Shown piece after piece: positions 62,431 to 64,000 of a stretch of DNA of 64,000 nucleotides (position 1 is the stretch's first letter; each line of letters starts with the position of its first letter). The position numbers and the translations under genes were made by a program. A model generated the notes under the pieces. That model did no database searches. It saw only the letters and a list, made by a program, of their open reading frames with translations, and had not been told where the DNA came from. The stretch comes from Gemmatimonadaceae bacterium (GTDB taxonomy: Bacteria; Gemmatimonadota; Gemmatimonadetes; Gemmatimonadales; Gemmatimonadaceae). Location of the stretch: the NCBI GenBank assembly GCA_020852815.1, contig JADZAN010000046.1, positions 232,184 to 296,183 of the forward strand. Reading direction: 5' to 3'.

Positions 62431-63305
62431 ACCTCCGCGACGGCGCATTGCGCGGGCGCTTGACGCTTTTCGTCGTTTGCCTCCTCGCCGCCACGACGCC
62501 AGTGAGCGCGCGCGCCCAGGGCATCGACACCGTCACCGTCGAGCAGCGCCTGCTGATGACGCCCGACCTCACCCCCGCCGAGGCGAGGCGCCGCGCCATC
62601 GACGCCGCGCTCGCCGAGGCCGTGCGCCGCGTGGCCGGCGTGCGCGTGCAATCGAGTGCGTTGAGCACGCTGGACGAACGCGGTCCAGGTGGCGCGCGCA
62701 TCGACTCGCGTTACTCGAGCGTCATTGCCCTCGACGCTGCTGCGCGGGCGGTCGACTACCAGGTCACGAGCGAGCGCTGGGACACTCGGCAGATCGACGG
62801 CGCGGCGCAGCTCTACTTGCAGATCACCGTCCGCGCCGCCGTCGAGCGCGAACGCGGCAGGACCGACGCCGGTTTCGCCGTCGCCCTCTCGCTCAACGCC
62901 GCGCGCTACGACGTCCGCGGCGACGCCGCCAGCCGCAACGACGAGATCATCGCCACCGTGCGCAGCACGCGCGCGGCGCATCTCACGCTGTTCACGCTCG
63001 CCGGCGACAGCGTGCAGCGTCTCTTTCCCAATGCGTATCTCCCCGACGTTCCCGCCGACTCCGGCGCCCTCGTCGAACTCCCCGCCCTCGACTGGCGCGA
63101 GCGCGGGCTGCGCCTCCGCGCGACGCTGCCGCCGGGCGTCGACGAGCGTCGGGAGCTGCTGCTGATCGTCGCCACGCGAGCGCCGGTCGCGCCGCCGCCG
63201 CTCACGCTTTCGGTGATGGAGCTGCAACGATGGCTGGTGCGCATTCCGCTGCAGGAGCGGGCGATGGCGTTTGCGTCATACGATGTGCGGCGGGCGGGTC
63301 GGTGA
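62427..63305 (+). CDS. DUF4384-like exported partner of the metacaspase
   Basis: A 292-residue exported protein. The signal peptide is LTLFVVCLLAATTPVSARAQ. The first half is an alpha/beta region with repeated Arg/Ala-rich helices (ARRRAIDAALAEAVRRVAG). The second half fits DUF4384: AAHLTLFTLAGDSVQRLFPNAYLPDVPADSGALVELP. DUF4384 often occurs in proteins fused to or encoded next to caspase-like peptidases. The GTG start overlaps the caspase stop, so the two are co-translated. Confidence 0.75.
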   Translation: MNLRDGALRGRLTLFVVCLLAATTPVSARAQGIDTVTVEQRLLMTPDLTPAEARRRAIDAALAEAVRRVAGVRVQSSALSTLDERGPGGARIDSRYSSVIALDAAARAVDYQVTSERWDTRQIDGAAQLYLQITVRAAVERERGRTDAGFAVALSLNAARYDVRGDAASRNDEIIATVRSTRAAHLTLFTLAGDSVQRLFPNAYLPDVPADSGALVELPALDWRERGLRLRATLPPGVDERRELLLIVATRAPVAPPPLTLSVMELQRWLVRIPLQERAMAFASYDVRRAGR

Positions 63306-64000
63306 GCTTGGGCGGTTGAGGGTGGGGAGGGGTCTTACCGCAGGGAACGCGGGGTTTCACGGAGTGGGGATGGGGTGAGAGGTGAGCACTCGGCGCGTCG
63401 AGCGCATTGGGTTCTGCGGCACGAGCGACGGAGCGGTCGCGCGAGTGGTTCATTCGATTGGCGGTTGCGGCGTGCGAGGGGGTGGGGGGCGGGAGGGACT
63501 CCGTCGTGTCTTCCTGTTTTCGTGGCTTAGTGTCTTCGCGTGAGACCGAACTCTCGTGAGCGGGAGCCACCTGCCGGGCGCAGCGCAACGGCAGATGGGT
63601 CCCAGCTTTCGCTGGGAAGGGGGGGGGCGTTTCTTCGCGGATTCGTGGCTTCGTTTCTTCTCGGCTTCGTGGCTTCGTGTGAGCCCGAACTCTCGCGAGT
63701 GGGAGCCACCTGCCGGGCGCAGCGCTGCGACAAATGGGTCCCAGCTTTCGCTGGGAAGGGGGGCGTTCCCTCGTCTCTTCGCTTCTTCGCGGCTTCGTTT
63801 CTTCGTGGCTTCGCGGCTTCGTGGCTTCGTGTGAGACCGAACTCTCGTGAGCGGGAGCCACCTGCCGGGCGCAGCGCTGCGACAAATGGGTCCCAGCTTT
63901 CGCTGGGACGGGCGGGTTGTTTCTTCGTTTCTTCGCGGCTTCGCGGCTTCGCGGCTTCGCGCCTTCGTGTGAGACCGAACTCTCGTGAGTGGGAGCCACC
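63306..64000. repeat. Tandem ~140-bp repeat array at the window end
   Basis: Units begin with TGAGACCGAACTCTCG (or a one-base variant) at 63541, 63680, 63832 and 63970, so they are 138-152 bp apart, and the fourth runs off the window. Each complete unit has GGGAGCCACCTGCCGGGCGCAGCG, then a hairpin CCCAGC-TTTC-GCTGGG (63601, 63740, 63892). It is followed by a variable run of CTTCG-based words (GGCTTCGC, TTTCTTCG). The variable part accounts for the length differences. The first ~230 bp after the DUF4384 gene hold no recognisable feature. Confidence 0.9.

Noticed and set aside
63202..63999. A minus-strand frame with repeated PAKAGTH and SHEAxKPR phrases
   Set aside because: It is a translation of the non-coding repeat array; such PAKAGT peptides arise from the CCCAGC-TTTC-GCTGGG hairpin.
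63541..64000. CRISPR-like appearance of the terminal repeats
   Set aside because: The units are about 140 bp with variable CTTCG tracts, not short identical repeats with unrelated spacers, and no cas gene is near.

Overview
This is a GC-rich (roughly 69% by eye) bacterial chromosome segment. Gene content and order fit a member of the Gemmatimonadota. That assignment is an inference from overall character: high GC, a topA-trmFO-xerC-hslV-hslU block, a complete type IV pilus locus, many PAS/GAF hybrid kinases, BNR-repeat secreted proteins and metacaspase-like proteins. No rRNA, tRNA, CRISPR array, IS element or prophage was seen. Most of the window is ordinary chromosome with tightly packed, often overlapping genes (ATGA, GTGA or TTGA junctions).

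Layout. 0-2.7 kb (minus): MoaB-type molybdopterin enzyme, gcvT, argF. 3-5.2 kb (plus): PAS-GAF hybrid histidine kinase. 5.2-14.6 kb (minus): hslU, hslV, xerC-type recombinase, trmFO, topA, smg/DUF494, aroK, aroC. 14.7-25.7 kb (minus): type IV pilus genes pilM-N-O-P-Q with a large extra lipoprotein gene after pilQ and an intrinsic terminator, then three minor-pilin-like genes and the major pilin pilA. 26.1-33.3 kb (minus): a translationally coupled set reading pilS, pilR, two ArnT/PMT-like membrane glycosyltransferases and a GT2 enzyme. pilA has a well-placed sigma-54 (-24/-12) promoter with paired upstream repeats, so the neighbouring PilS/PilR pair is its probable regulator.

33.5-47 kb: exported methyltransferase-like protein, CorC/HlyC protein, ArfB-like hydrolase, a mazE/mazF toxin-antitoxin pair whose toxin is frameshifted, 3-methyladenine glycosylase, a cyclic-nucleotide-binding protein, a 1045-residue sortilin/BNR-repeat protein, a lower-GC island with a lipoprotein gene bordered by a decayed duplicate of the adjacent DUF4105 gene, a dicarboxylate symporter, a beta-barrel protein and a PLP-dependent ammonia-lyase. 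47-59.8 kb: second hybrid kinase, Hsp15-like S4 protein, esterase, LysM and Spy-like envelope proteins, thioredoxin-like protein, prolyl oligopeptidase, FadR-type regulator, Sua5/TsaC, three small membrane proteins (two resembling pieces of heme-copper oxidase subunit I around a CopD-like protein), and PPK2. 60.2-63.3 kb: a metacaspase-like protein coupled to a DUF4384-like partner. The window ends in an array of roughly 140-bp tandem repeats.

The strongest second-look items are: the self-contained PilSR/sigma-54/pilA circuit with coupled glycosyltransferases; the word CGTTAGG/CCTAACG, far more frequent than base composition predicts, on both strands and in different codon contexts; the caspase-DUF4384 pair; the broken mazF behind a perfect operator palindrome; the relic duplication near 42.3 kb; and several families of short-unit repeats.
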